A stretch of DNA of 64,000 nucleotides from NCBI GenBank assembly GCA_041397865.1, contig JAWKVT010000002.1:558001-622000 (forward strand), written 5' to 3'. The notes beneath the pieces are model-generated. The model was given only the letters and a program-made list of their open reading frames with translations, had not been told where the DNA came from and did not search any database. This document shows positions 51,379-60,012 of the stretch, piece after piece. The first letter of the stretch is position 1; the number at the start of each line of letters is the position of its first letter. The translations under genes and the position numbers were made by a program. The DNA comes from TMED27 sp041397865 (GTDB lineage: Bacteria > Pseudomonadota > Alphaproteobacteria > Micavibrionales > Micavibrionaceae).

Positions 51379-51402
51379 ACGCATACTGAAACTGTGAAGA
51401 AA
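51379..51402 (-). repeat. 24-base block shared after both tRNA genes (copy 2)
   Basis: Reverse complement is identical over 24 bases to 43099-43122. Starts 6 bases downstream of the CCA of tRNA-Phe, the same distance as at tRNA-Leu. Confidence 0.85.
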
Positions 51403-51408
51403 GTAAAA

Positions 51409-51483
51409 TGGTGCCCGGGGGCAGAATTGAACTGCCGACACGGGGATTTTCAGTCCCCTGCTCTACCACTGAGCTACCCGGGC
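51409..51483 (-). tRNA. tRNA-Phe(GAA)
   Basis: 75 nt with encoded CCA. Acceptor stem GCCCGGG pairs with CCCGGGC; D arm GCTCAGTGGTAGAGC; anticodon stem-loop GGGGA CTGAAAA TCCCC gives GAA; T arm GGCAG TTCAATT CTGCC. A normal class I tRNA. Confidence 0.97.
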
Positions 51484-51753
51484 GCAAATGGAGGGTAAAC
51501 CCAAACGATAGAGCGTTATAGGAAAAAGGGCAGGGGATGTCCAGAGAGATTTTAACAGGATAAAAGCTTTTCTAAATACCTGTGGCTCTTGCCCGCTCAA
51601 AGCCGTACTATAGCAATTACTAAAGTATTAAGGCCCACGCTCAATAAGAGGAATTTTTCTACAATGGGGGGTGGACTTCTAAGGTCATACTGGATACATA
51701 CTGGGTTCCGACTTTAGGATTCTTCTTTAGGGGCCGGTTAGGAGGGCGCGCAA

Positions 51754-52455
51754 ATGTTCGTTGCGCAATGCATTCACGATATGACAATGTCTCACGGGCT
51801 GGCGGTCAGCCTGTTTTTGGCCGGACTCTTCGGTGGTTTCACCCATTGTGCGGGAATGTGCGCACCGTTTGTGCTGGCGCAGACCGGCCATATCAGGAAG
51901 CTGCGCAGTGCGCTCCTATGGCCCTACCACCTTGGGCGCATGACAACATATGTAACATTGGCGGTGCTTGTGAACACAGTAATAAATCTGGCTTTTCTCT
52001 TTTCAGATGCAAAAGCTCTAATAGCTGTCCCACTGCTCCTGCTCGCCGGGGTGATTTTTCTGGTCAGCGCGTTTCCACGGCTTACTGTCCTTTTCCCATG
52101 GGCGGCGCGGATTCGCATGGCTGCGCCCTATAAACTCATCACCCGGTTTTCATCAAAGCTCATGAATAATCCCGGCGTCTTAAAGCGCTACGCCTTGGGT
52201 GTTTTATTAGGGTTTATACCTTGCGGGCTGGTGGTTTCCGCGTTGCTTGCTTCTGCTACGGCACCCGGCGCCATGGAGGCTGCCGTTTCAATGGGGGCCT
52301 TTGCCGCCGGAACCATGCCTGCATTGGTGTTGGTTGCGCTGGGCGGACAAATCTTTAAACAAAGATACTCTAAAGCGTTTACGCATATGCAAAAAGCGGC
52401 AATGGTGATGAGTGCTTTGTGGCTTTTTATTCTGGCCGGAAATATGGTTTTTTAG
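51754..52455 (+). CDS. TauE/SafE or UreH-like membrane protein at the head of the cco operon
   Basis: 233 residues, six membrane helices. The Cys- and His-bearing start SLFLAGLFGGFTHCAGMCAP and the mirrored GVLLGFIPCGLVVSALLASA are typical of the sulfite-exporter/UreH-like (DsbD-core related) family often found in cbb3 oxidase loci. In those loci it is thought to handle copper or redox during oxidase assembly. It lies 15 bases ahead of ccoN and is probably in its operon. Exact transport substrate unknown. Confidence 0.82.
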   Translation: MFVAQCIHDMTMSHGLAVSLFLAGLFGGFTHCAGMCAPFVLAQTGHIRKLRSALLWPYHLGRMTTYVTLAVLVNTVINLAFLFSDAKALIAVPLLLLAGVIFLVSAFPRLTVLFPWAARIRMAAPYKLITRFSSKLMNNPGVLKRYALGVLLGFIPCGLVVSALLASATAPGAMEAAVSMGAFAAGTMPALVLVALGGQIFKQRYSKAFTHMQKAAMVMSALWLFILAGNMVF

Positions 52456-52470
52456 AAGGAAAATGGAACA

Positions 52471-53913
52471 ATGACGACAGACATGGAAAAACCGCACTAT
52501 AACGATGATATTGTGAAGCTGTTTACGCTGGCGACCCTCTTTTGGGGTGTTGTCGGCATGCTTGCCGGGGTTTTTATCGCCGCGCAGATGGTGCTTCCAG
52601 ACCTGAATATAGAGCCGTTTCTGAGCTTTGGCCGTCTGCGCCCGGTCCATACTTCCGGAGTGGTTTTTGCCTTTTGCGGCAACGCGCTTTTTGCCACCAG
52701 CTACTACGTCGTGCAACGCACCTGCGGCGTAAGGCTCTGGAACGATAAACTGGCGAAGTTTACATTCTGGGGGTATCAGGCCTTTATCGTCATCGCCGCG
52801 CTGGGTTACATACTGGGCGTGACACAAAACAAAGAATATGCGGAGCCTGAATGGTATGCCGATTTATGGCTGACCGTGGTCTGGGTTGCCTATCTTCTGG
52901 TTTATCTTATGACATGCATTAAGCGTAAAGAACCGCATCTGTATGTAGCAAACTGGTTCTTTCTCGCGTTTATCATCACGGTGGCTGTGCTTCATCTGGG
53001 TAACGGCCTTGCCCTGCCCGTCGGGCTGACCGATGCAAAAAGCTATTCCGCCGCCGCCGGGGTTCAGTCCGCGATGATCCAGTGGTGGTACGGCCATAAT
53101 GCGGTGGCATTTTTGCTCACGGCCGGGTTTTTGGCGATGGTTTATTATTTCATCCCGAAGCAGGCCAATCGTCCGATTTATTCCTACCGCCTGTCGATCA
53201 TCCACTTCTGGTCGCTGATCTTTATCTATATGTGGGCCGGACCCCACCATTTGCATTACACCGCGCTGCCGGATTGGGCGCAAACGCTGGGGATGACCTT
53301 TTCCATTATGCTCTGGATGCCGAGCTGGGGCGGCATGATTAACGGCATGATGACCCTTTCCGGCGCCTGGCATAAGCTGCGCGAAGACGCCGTTTTGCAG
53401 TTCATGATTATCGCTCTGGCTTTCTATGGCATGGCAACCTTCGAAGGGCCGCTGCTTTCAATCCGTGCGGTTAACTCTCTTTCCCACTATACGGACTGGA
53501 CCATCGGCCATGTGCATGCCGGGGCGCTGGGCTGGAACGGCTTCCTTATTTTTGGCTGTCTCTATTATCTTGTGCCGAAACTCTGGGGGCGCAAGGGGAT
53601 GTACTCCTCAAAACTTGTCTCCACGCATTTGTGGGTCGCAACGATCGGTATCGTATTTTACATCGCCGCCATGTGGGTCGCCGGGATTATGCAGGGTCTC
53701 ATGTGGCGTTCCTATAATGAAATGGGCTTCCTCGAATATTCGTTTGTGGAAAGCGTGATCGCGATGAAACCCTTCTACATCATTCGCGTGATGGGCGGCG
53801 CTTTATACCTGACCGGCGCCCTGATTATGGTTTATAACTGCTGGCGGACCATACGCGGCGATGTGAATGAAAAAGAACAAAAAAATGTAAAAGCTAAAGG
53901 AGCATTGGCATGA
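52471..53913 (+). CDS. ccoN: cbb3-type cytochrome c oxidase subunit I
   Basis: 480 residues with twelve membrane helices. Haem and CuB ligands are in conserved blocks: low-spin haem His in RLRPVHTSGVVFAFCGNALF, CuB His in MIQWWYGHNAVAFLLTA, the HH pair in MWAGPHHLHYTALPDWAQ, and the late HVHAGALGWNGF with the haem His ligands. GHNAVAF carries the Tyr cross-link helix of the C family. High-affinity O2 reduction in the inner membrane. AGAAGGAAAA precedes the ATG. Overlaps ccoO by 4 bases. Confidence 0.97.
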   Translation: MTTDMEKPHYNDDIVKLFTLATLFWGVVGMLAGVFIAAQMVLPDLNIEPFLSFGRLRPVHTSGVVFAFCGNALFATSYYVVQRTCGVRLWNDKLAKFTFWGYQAFIVIAALGYILGVTQNKEYAEPEWYADLWLTVVWVAYLLVYLMTCIKRKEPHLYVANWFFLAFIITVAVLHLGNGLALPVGLTDAKSYSAAAGVQSAMIQWWYGHNAVAFLLTAGFLAMVYYFIPKQANRPIYSYRLSIIHFWSLIFIYMWAGPHHLHYTALPDWAQTLGMTFSIMLWMPSWGGMINGMMTLSGAWHKLREDAVLQFMIIALAFYGMATFEGPLLSIRAVNSLSHYTDWTIGHVHAGALGWNGFLIFGCLYYLVPKLWGRKGMYSSKLVSTHLWVATIGIVFYIAAMWVAGIMQGLMWRSYNEMGFLEYSFVESVIAMKPFYIIRVMGGALYLTGALIMVYNCWRTIRGDVNEKEQKNVKAKGALA

Positions 53914-54653
53914 GTTGGATGGATAAACACGAAAAGGTTGAGCGCAACTCCCTCCTTCTTCTCGGGCTCACCGTTGTTGTTATTTTGATCGGCGGTATTG
54001 TTGAGATTATCCCGCTGTTTCGGATGGAAACGGTGATTGAACCGGTTGAAGGGATGCGCCCGCTTACGCCGCTGGAACTGGCTGGGCAAAATATTTACAT
54101 CCGTGAAAACTGTACGGCCTGCCATTCCCAGCAAATCCGCCCGTTGCGCGACGAAGTTGTGCGCTATGGCCATTACAGCCTTGCTGCCGAAAGCATGTAC
54201 GATCATCCGTTTCTTTGGGGCTCTAAACGCACAGGGCCGGATCTTGCGCGCGTTGGCGGGAAATATTCCGACGAATGGCATGTTGCCCATTTGAAGGAAC
54301 CGCGTGACGTTGTGCCTGAATCCATTATGCCCTCTTACGCGTTTCTGCTTCACCGCGGCGCGAAGATTCATGATTTGAAGAAGCACCTTAAAACGCTTCG
54401 GGCGCTCGGCGTTCCCTATACCGACGAAATGGTTAAGATGGCTTCCAAAGATGCGGCCGTTCAGGCCACCGGTCCGGCGCGTGCAGATACAAGCGGTCTG
54501 GAGGCACGCTACGGCGAAAGCGTGAATGCCCGTGACTTTGACGGCAATCCGCATGTTATATCTGAAATGGATGCGCTCATCGCCTATCTTCAGGTGCTTG
54601 GCACGATGGTTGATTTTGAAGCTGCAAGGGATGTGGAAGGGGGCGCGGAATGA
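53910..54653 (+). CDS. ccoO: cbb3-type cytochrome c oxidase subunit II
   Basis: 247 residues. One N-terminal anchor helix (SLLLLGLTVVVILIGGIVEI) and one haem c site, NCTACHSQQIRPLRDE. The family's GPDLARVGGKYSDEWH and ESIMPSYAFLL (with the distal Met) follow. It receives electrons from CcoP and passes them to CcoN. Coupled to ccoN and ccoQ by 4-base ATGA overlaps. Confidence 0.97.
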   Translation: MSWMDKHEKVERNSLLLLGLTVVVILIGGIVEIIPLFRMETVIEPVEGMRPLTPLELAGQNIYIRENCTACHSQQIRPLRDEVVRYGHYSLAAESMYDHPFLWGSKRTGPDLARVGGKYSDEWHVAHLKEPRDVVPESIMPSYAFLLHRGAKIHDLKKHLKTLRALGVPYTDEMVKMASKDAAVQATGPARADTSGLEARYGESVNARDFDGNPHVISEMDALIAYLQVLGTMVDFEAARDVEGGAE

Positions 54654-54805
54654 AAGAGATATTCGCCAACGCCGATTACGGCATAGCCGGGCTGCTGTTT
54701 TTTTTCGTTTTTTTCTGCGCGGTAACCTTGTGGACGTTCAGGCCCGGTGCGAAGAAAAAATATCAGGATGATGGCAATATTCCGCTTCGGGAGAATGAAG
54801 AATGA
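54650..54805 (+). CDS. ccoQ: cbb3-type cytochrome c oxidase subunit CcoQ
   Basis: 51 residues, one membrane helix (GIAGLLFFFVFFCAVTLWTF) followed by a basic-acidic tail (RPGAKKKYQDDGNIPLRENE). Fits CcoQ/FixQ in size, topology and place. It stabilises the oxidase complex. ATGA overlaps with ccoO and ccoP couple translation. Confidence 0.93.
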   Translation: MKEIFANADYGIAGLLFFFVFFCAVTLWTFRPGAKKKYQDDGNIPLRENEE

Positions 54806-55722
54806 GTGAAGATAAAAACCGCAAAGATAAAGATATTGATGAAATTTCCGGTGTTGAAACTACGGGGCATGAATGGGACGGGCTCAAAGAACTCAATAAC
54901 CCGCTGCCGCGCTGGTGGCTTTGGGTGTTCTACGCCACGCTTGTCTGGTGTGTCTGGTATTGGGTTGTATACCCCGCCTGGCCGACACTTGGCGGCGCGA
55001 CAAAAGGTACGGATGGCTACACACAACAAAACGAGCTTGCGGAAAGTCAGGGCGAGATTTTCGCGCGCCAGCAGGCTTATCTGAACAGGTTTGAAAAGGC
55101 ATCCTTTCAAGACATTCTCGAAGACCCGGAGCTTTACGCTTTCGCGGTTGCGGGCGGAGCTTCTGCCTTTAAAGACAACTGTGCAACATGTCACGGTGCG
55201 GGCGGTATAGGAGCGCCGGGTTATCCGAACCTAAACGATGATGACTGGCTTTGGGGTGGCACTCTTGCCGATATCCACCAGACGCTGGAGCATGGCATTC
55301 GCGCCGGGAATATGGATACGCGCATGTCGCAAATGCCTGCTTTCGGTAAAGAAGGGCTGTTGAAGCGTGAAGAGATAGAATCTGTGGTTGACCATGTCAT
55401 GTATATCTCCGGGCAAAGCGAGGAAGATAACATGCATGGGGCTGAGATTTTTAAACAGCAATGTGCCTCATGCCATGGTGAGACCGGAAAAGGCTCGCGT
55501 GAATTCGGCGCGCCGAACCTGACGGACAAAATATGGCTGTACGGCGGAGAAAGAGGCACCATATTTCAAACCGTCTACAACTCACGCGCCGGGATGATGC
55601 CCGCATGGGGAACGCGGCTGGATGAAAATACACTCAAACAGTTGACCGTTTATCTGCATCAGCTTGGCGGCGGGGAGGAGGAACCTGAAAATGTCCCGGA
55701 CGAACCAGAATCCGCAGAATAA
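54802..55722 (+). CDS. ccoP: cbb3-type cytochrome c oxidase diheme subunit III
   Basis: 306 residues. N-terminal region HEWDGLKELNNPLPRWWLWVF leads into one membrane helix, then two CxxCH sites: NCATCHGAGGIG and QCASCHGETGKG, with distal Met residues in RMSQMPAFG and GMMPAWG. It takes electrons from cytochrome c or bc1 to CcoO. The 3' end overlaps ccoG by 32 bases. Confidence 0.97.
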   Translation: MSEDKNRKDKDIDEISGVETTGHEWDGLKELNNPLPRWWLWVFYATLVWCVWYWVVYPAWPTLGGATKGTDGYTQQNELAESQGEIFARQQAYLNRFEKASFQDILEDPELYAFAVAGGASAFKDNCATCHGAGGIGAPGYPNLNDDDWLWGGTLADIHQTLEHGIRAGNMDTRMSQMPAFGKEGLLKREEIESVVDHVMYISGQSEEDNMHGAEIFKQQCASCHGETGKGSREFGAPNLTDKIWLYGGERGTIFQTVYNSRAGMMPAWGTRLDENTLKQLTVYLHQLGGGEEEPENVPDEPESAE

Positions 55723-57118
55723 AAGCTCGGCTCAGTATTTTGCCAAGCAGGAGAAGGTCTATCCTAAAAGAGTCTGGGGCAAATACCGTAAGCTGAAATG
55801 GATCGCCATGATCCTCACGCTTGGGATCTATTATCTCACGCCGTTTATTCGCTGGGATCGCGGACCCAACGCGCCGGATCAGGCCGTTCTCATAGATCTG
55901 CAAGGGCCGCGCGCCTATTGGCTGTGGATCGAAATCTGGCCGCAGGAGGTCTATATCCTGACCGGCATTCTCATTCTGGCTGCCATCGCCCTTTTCTTTG
56001 TAACCAGCCTGTTCGGGCGCGTCTGGTGCGGGTATTTCTGTCCGCAGACGGTATGGACGGACCTGTATGTATGGGTGGAAAGAATAGTACAAGGCGACCG
56101 CAACGCGCGCAAAAAGCTCCATGAAAGCCCGTGGACGTTTGACAAAATCCGTAAAATTGCCCTGACCCATTTTATTTGGCTGGTTATTGCCTGGTGTACG
56201 GCAGGCTCATTTGTTCTCTACTTTAACGATGCCCCTACACTGGTGCGCAGTTTTCTTGAATTCGACGTTTCTCCAACTGTTCTGGCTTTTATCGCCGGTC
56301 TGACATTTAGCACCTACCTGATGGCCGGGTTTGCAAGGGAGCAGGTCTGCACCTATATGTGCCCCTATGCACGGTTCCAGTCAGCGATGTTCGACCGCGA
56401 CACGCTTGTCATCGGTTATGACGAGCAACGCGGAGAGCCGCGCGGCAAACACAAAAAAGGCGAAAGCTGGGACGGGCGCGGAGACTGTATCGACTGTACC
56501 GCCTGTGTGCAGGTTTGCCCCACAGGCATAGATATCCGCGACGGCTTGCAAATGGAGTGTATTGCCTGCGGGTTATGCGTTGATGCCTGCAATAACGTCA
56601 TGGATAAAATCGACCTGCCGCGCGGGCTGATACGCTATGACACGATTAATCATATGGAAGCGGAGGTCAAAGGCGGCAGCGAGAAATTCAAGTTTTTCCG
56701 TCCGCGTACAGTGTACTATGGCGCTGTTTTAGCGACCGTAGGCTGCGTTATGCTCGCGTCTCTGGTCATGCGCGCACCGTTGGAGCTTCATGTTTTGCAC
56801 GACCGCAGCCCTTTGTTTATACAGCTTTCCAGCGGCGAAATTCGTAACGGCTATATCCTGAAGATTCTAAACAAAACTCATGACAACCGAACCTATGCAT
56901 TAACGCTGGACGGGCTCGAACACGCCGGGATAGAGGTCAAAGCCGCCGGAGATATCGGCGCCGACAATCTCTATGTACCTGCCGACAGCGTTGGCACATA
57001 TCATGTGTTTGTCAGCGCCGATGTGAAACCCGACAAACCGCGCGATATCATATTCACTTTAAAGGATGGCGAGGTCGAAGATCGCTATAAAGCCGTCTTC
57101 ATAAGCCGGAAGGATTAA
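55691..57118 (+). CDS. ccoG: Cytochrome oxidase accessory protein CcoG (FixG, RdxA)
   Basis: 475 residues from ATG 55691, with GGAGGAGG 9 bases before it, inside ccoP. Several membrane helices carry the WCGYFCPQTVWTDLYVWVER motif. The dicluster ferredoxin domain reads CIDCTACVQVCPTGIDIRDG and ECIACGLCVDACNNVMDKI. A C-terminal Ig-like periplasmic domain closes the protein. CcoG is a cupric reductase that aids copper delivery to the oxidase. The ORF earlier at 55664 has no ribosome site. Confidence 0.95.
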   Translation: MSRTNQNPQNKSSAQYFAKQEKVYPKRVWGKYRKLKWIAMILTLGIYYLTPFIRWDRGPNAPDQAVLIDLQGPRAYWLWIEIWPQEVYILTGILILAAIALFFVTSLFGRVWCGYFCPQTVWTDLYVWVERIVQGDRNARKKLHESPWTFDKIRKIALTHFIWLVIAWCTAGSFVLYFNDAPTLVRSFLEFDVSPTVLAFIAGLTFSTYLMAGFAREQVCTYMCPYARFQSAMFDRDTLVIGYDEQRGEPRGKHKKGESWDGRGDCIDCTACVQVCPTGIDIRDGLQMECIACGLCVDACNNVMDKIDLPRGLIRYDTINHMEAEVKGGSEKFKFFRPRTVYYGAVLATVGCVMLASLVMRAPLELHVLHDRSPLFIQLSSGEIRNGYILKILNKTHDNRTYALTLDGLEHAGIEVKAAGDIGADNLYVPADSVGTYHVFVSADVKPDKPRDIIFTLKDGEVEDRYKAVFISRKD

Positions 57119-57120
57119 GG

Positions 57121-57570
57121 ATGGAACAAAGCATTCAAAACCCGAAAGACAAACGAATTCCCCTTTATTTCGTGATGTTTTTTGTTGTTATCGCCCTGCT
57201 GGATGGAATCTTTGTTTATATGGCCGTTAGCACTCAAACCGGGCTGGTGATCCCCCAGCCTTATCAGAAAGGGCTGGCCTTTAACCAAACTCTGGATAAA
57301 GCCAGAACGCAGCCGCAGCTTGACCAGAAAGCCTCTTACGACTCCGGCGTTCTGCGCTGGGTTTTGCCCATGGATAATGCATCCGTAACCGCCACCATTA
57401 TACGTCCGGCGCATGACGGATATGATTTCAAAATCACGCTTGCGCATAAAGGCGCAGGTGTCTATGAAGCCAGCCCCGATATGCCGTTAAAAGGCGCATG
57501 GGCGGCAAAGTTGAAAGCCACATGGGACAACACGCAATTTCAGACACGTCACGATTTCATAGTGAAATAG
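57121..57570 (+). CDS. ccoH: Assembly protein CcoH (FixH family)
   Basis: 149 residues, with one N-terminal membrane helix (IPLYFVMFFVVIALLDGIFV) and a periplasmic beta-rich domain (GKAWAAKLKATWDN-like late strand; family pattern of the TGLV-x-x-PYQKGLAFNQ type). FixH/CcoH interacts with the oxidase during assembly and with CcoI. Starts 2 bases after ccoG. Overlaps the ccoI frame at its 3' end by up to 73 bases. Confidence 0.9.
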   Translation: MEQSIQNPKDKRIPLYFVMFFVVIALLDGIFVYMAVSTQTGLVIPQPYQKGLAFNQTLDKARTQPQLDQKASYDSGVLRWVLPMDNASVTATIIRPAHDGYDFKITLAHKGAGVYEASPDMPLKGAWAAKLKATWDNTQFQTRHDFIVK

Positions 57571-59723
57571 AACCGGGCTATGAAGCGCTAGCGCGCAGGA
57601 ATGAAAACGGCCAGTGCGAGCTGTTTGTTTTGGTGAGCGGCGTGCATTGCGCCGGTTGTATTCAAAAAATCGAATCCTCGCTGCATCATGCGCAAGGCGT
57701 TCGGCAGGCGCGGCTGAATTTTTCCACGCAAAGGCTTTTGATCGTATGGGACGGAGAGGCCCGGCGGGCTAACGATTATATAAAAACCGTTGAGGGCCTT
57801 GGCTACGGTGTACGGCCTTATGCCCCTGAAGGCGAAAAAGAAGAAACCGAAAAGCAGGAGCGTTTTTTATTGCTTTGCCTGGGCGTTGCCGGTTTCGCCA
57901 TGGGCAATGTCATGATGCTGTCCATCGGGGTGTGGAGTGCCTCGGCCGAAACCATGGGCGTAACGACAAGGGATCTTATACACTGGGTGTCCGGCGCCAT
58001 TGCTCTGCCTGCAATCCTGTTTTCCGGCCGGCCGTTTTTCCGCTCCGCCCTCGGCGCGCTCAGCGCGGGGCACACGAATATGGATGTGCCGATATCCCTC
58101 GCGCTTTTGCTCGCCGGTGGCATGAGCCTGTTTGAAACCATAAACCACGGCGAGCATGTCTATTTTGATTCCGCCGTGATGCTGATGTTTTTCCTGCTCG
58201 TCGGGCGTTATCTTGATTTTCGCGCCCGTAAAAATGCGCGCTCTACGGCCACAGACCTTCTCAGCATGCTTAGCGGTTTCGCCACGGTTATAGATGGCGA
58301 TAAAACCCGCAAAGTCCTGATCCGGGATATTCGCGAAGGCGCAAATATTCGCGTCAGCGCCGGAGAGAAATTTCCCGTTGACGGCTATATCATAGAAGGA
58401 AACAGCGAAATTGATACGGCACTTATCACCGGAGAAACACTTCCCAGAGAAGCGGGGCGGGACGATGAGGTCTTTGCCGGAACGCTGAATTTATCCGCGC
58501 CCGTAACTATCTGCGCGGCGCGCCCTGCGGATAATTCCCTGCTGGCGGATATTGTTCGTCTGATGGAAAAAGCCGGACAGGGGCAGGCGCGCTATGTCCG
58601 GCTGGCCGACAGGGCTGCGCGGCTTTATACCCCTGTGGTTCATACATGCGCGGCTGCGGCCTTCCTCGGGTGGTGGCTTTTCGGCGGCCTGCCATGGCAG
58701 GATGCCTTAATGATTGCCGTTACGGTCCTTATTATCACCTGCCCCTGCGCTTTGGGTCTGGCTGTGCCTGTGGTGCAGGTTTTGGCGACAGGGCGTTTGA
58801 TGAAAAAGGGCATTCTCGTAAAGTCCGGCGATGCCTTGGAACGTTTGGCCAGAGTAGACACCGTGCTGCTGGATAAAACCGGAACCCTGACAACGGGAAA
58901 ACCTGAACTGGAGAGCCGCCACGATCAGGATAAACTGCCGCTTGCTGCGTCTTTGGCCTCTCATAGCGCCCACCCGCTTGCAAAAGCATTATCCGGAAGC
59001 TATGAGGGCGCGCTGCCCCATATCACCGCTATTCGCGAACACTCCGGTAAGGGGCTTGAAGGGCTATATAAAGGTGGTACGATCCGGCTCGGCAGCCGCG
59101 CATGGTGCGGAGACAAAGAGGCTCCGGCGACAGACAACCCGGAGTTATGGCTGCACATCGCCGGTCAAAAAGCCGTTCCGTTTTTCCTGACCGACCATCT
59201 GCGCAGCGATAGCCCGCAGGTGATATCCGAATTAAAACAGAGCGGATTAAAACCTATCATGCTCTCCGGCGACCGTCAGGCCGTTGCCGAAAAAATTGCC
59301 AAAGAGGCGGGAATAGAAAAATTTTATGCGCAGGCCTCTCCCATCCAAAAATCAGAAACCCTCGAAGAGCTGAAAAAACAGGGATGTAGCGTTCTTATGG
59401 TTGGCGACGGTCTGAATGACGCGCCCGTATTGGCCGGTGCGAACGTTTCCATGGCGCCGGGCACGGCCATTGATATGGCGCAAAATGCGGCCGATATCAT
59501 CTTTATGGGAGAAAAACTTCAGCCGGTGCATGAGGCTTATAAAACCGCACGTATAACCCAAAAACTGGTGAAGCAAAATTTTGCGCTGGCCGTGCTTTAT
59601 AACGCTGTGGCCCTGCCGCTTGCACTGGGCGGATTTGTCACCCCGCTGATTGCCGCCATCGCCATGTCCGGTTCGTCTTTGCTTGTGATTGCCAACGCTT
59701 TTCGCTTAAGGTTCATGCCATGA
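57498..59723 (+). CDS. ccoI: Copper-translocating P-type ATPase CcoI (FixI)
   Basis: 741 residues from ATG 57498; ATG 57522 is an alternative (the overlap with ccoH is then 49 instead of 73 bases). Domains: N-terminal HMA with C51-x-x-C54 (HCAGC), eight helices, TGE loop at 311-313, the CPC ion site at 415-417, phospho-Asp D459 in DKTGTLTTGKP, HP motif in SHSAHPLAKA, and GDGLNDAPVLAGAN. It moves copper for the binuclear centre of CcoN. Coupled to ccoS by a 4-base overlap. Confidence 0.96.
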   Translation: MGGKVESHMGQHAISDTSRFHSEIEPGYEALARRNENGQCELFVLVSGVHCAGCIQKIESSLHHAQGVRQARLNFSTQRLLIVWDGEARRANDYIKTVEGLGYGVRPYAPEGEKEETEKQERFLLLCLGVAGFAMGNVMMLSIGVWSASAETMGVTTRDLIHWVSGAIALPAILFSGRPFFRSALGALSAGHTNMDVPISLALLLAGGMSLFETINHGEHVYFDSAVMLMFFLLVGRYLDFRARKNARSTATDLLSMLSGFATVIDGDKTRKVLIRDIREGANIRVSAGEKFPVDGYIIEGNSEIDTALITGETLPREAGRDDEVFAGTLNLSAPVTICAARPADNSLLADIVRLMEKAGQGQARYVRLADRAARLYTPVVHTCAAAAFLGWWLFGGLPWQDALMIAVTVLIITCPCALGLAVPVVQVLATGRLMKKGILVKSGDALERLARVDTVLLDKTGTLTTGKPELESRHDQDKLPLAASLASHSAHPLAKALSGSYEGALPHITAIREHSGKGLEGLYKGGTIRLGSRAWCGDKEAPATDNPELWLHIAGQKAVPFFLTDHLRSDSPQVISELKQSGLKPIMLSGDRQAVAEKIAKEAGIEKFYAQASPIQKSETLEELKKQGCSVLMVGDGLNDAPVLAGANVSMAPGTAIDMAQNAADIIFMGEKLQPVHEAYKTARITQKLVKQNFALAVLYNAVALPLALGGFVTPLIAAIAMSGSSLLVIANAFRLRFMP

Positions 59724-59884
59724 GCATTCTCATTTATCTGATTCCTATGGCGCTTCTTCTGGGGCTTGCAGGTTTGTCGGCCTTTATCTGGAGCTTGAAA
59801 TCAGGTCAGTACGAAGACCTTGACGGCGCATCACGGCGCATATTGCTGGATGATAATGATGAGCAGGACAACAACGCCGAATAA
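59720..59884 (+). CDS. ccoS: cbb3 oxidase maturation protein CcoS
   Basis: 54 residues: a single membrane helix (LIYLIPMALLLGLAGLSAFI) followed by WSLKSGQYEDLDGASRRIL, the CcoS/FixS signature where GQYDD-like residues precede an acidic tail. Needed for putting haem and copper into CcoN. ATGA overlap with ccoI. It is the last gene of the cco operon. Confidence 0.93.
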   Translation: MSILIYLIPMALLLGLAGLSAFIWSLKSGQYEDLDGASRRILLDDNDEQDNNAE

Positions 59885-59958
59885 CTGATCATCTCACAGC
59901 AGCTAGCCCTATCTGAAACGGCTATACAAAGCTAAAAAAAAGAAAATCGCAAAAAGCA

Positions 59959-59986
59959 ACGGGCGCCTCATAAACAAGGCGCCCGT
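59959..59986 (-). terminator. Intrinsic terminator between ccoS and the chemoreceptor
   Basis: A perfect 10-base stem (ACGGGCGCCT at 59959-59968 with AGGCGCCCGT at 59977-59986) and an 8-base loop. On the minus strand it is followed by GCTTTTTGCG, so it best fits the chemoreceptor transcript, but it may also stop the cco operon. Confidence 0.75.
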
Positions 59987-60012
59987 AAATTGGTATCCGT
60001 AAAGATTGACGC

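Noticed and set aside
51484..51753. Possible FNR/FixK box before the cco operon
   Set aside because: TTGCCCGCTCAA near 51590 is only 12 bases with wrong half-site spacing; no TTGAT-N4-ATCAA was found.
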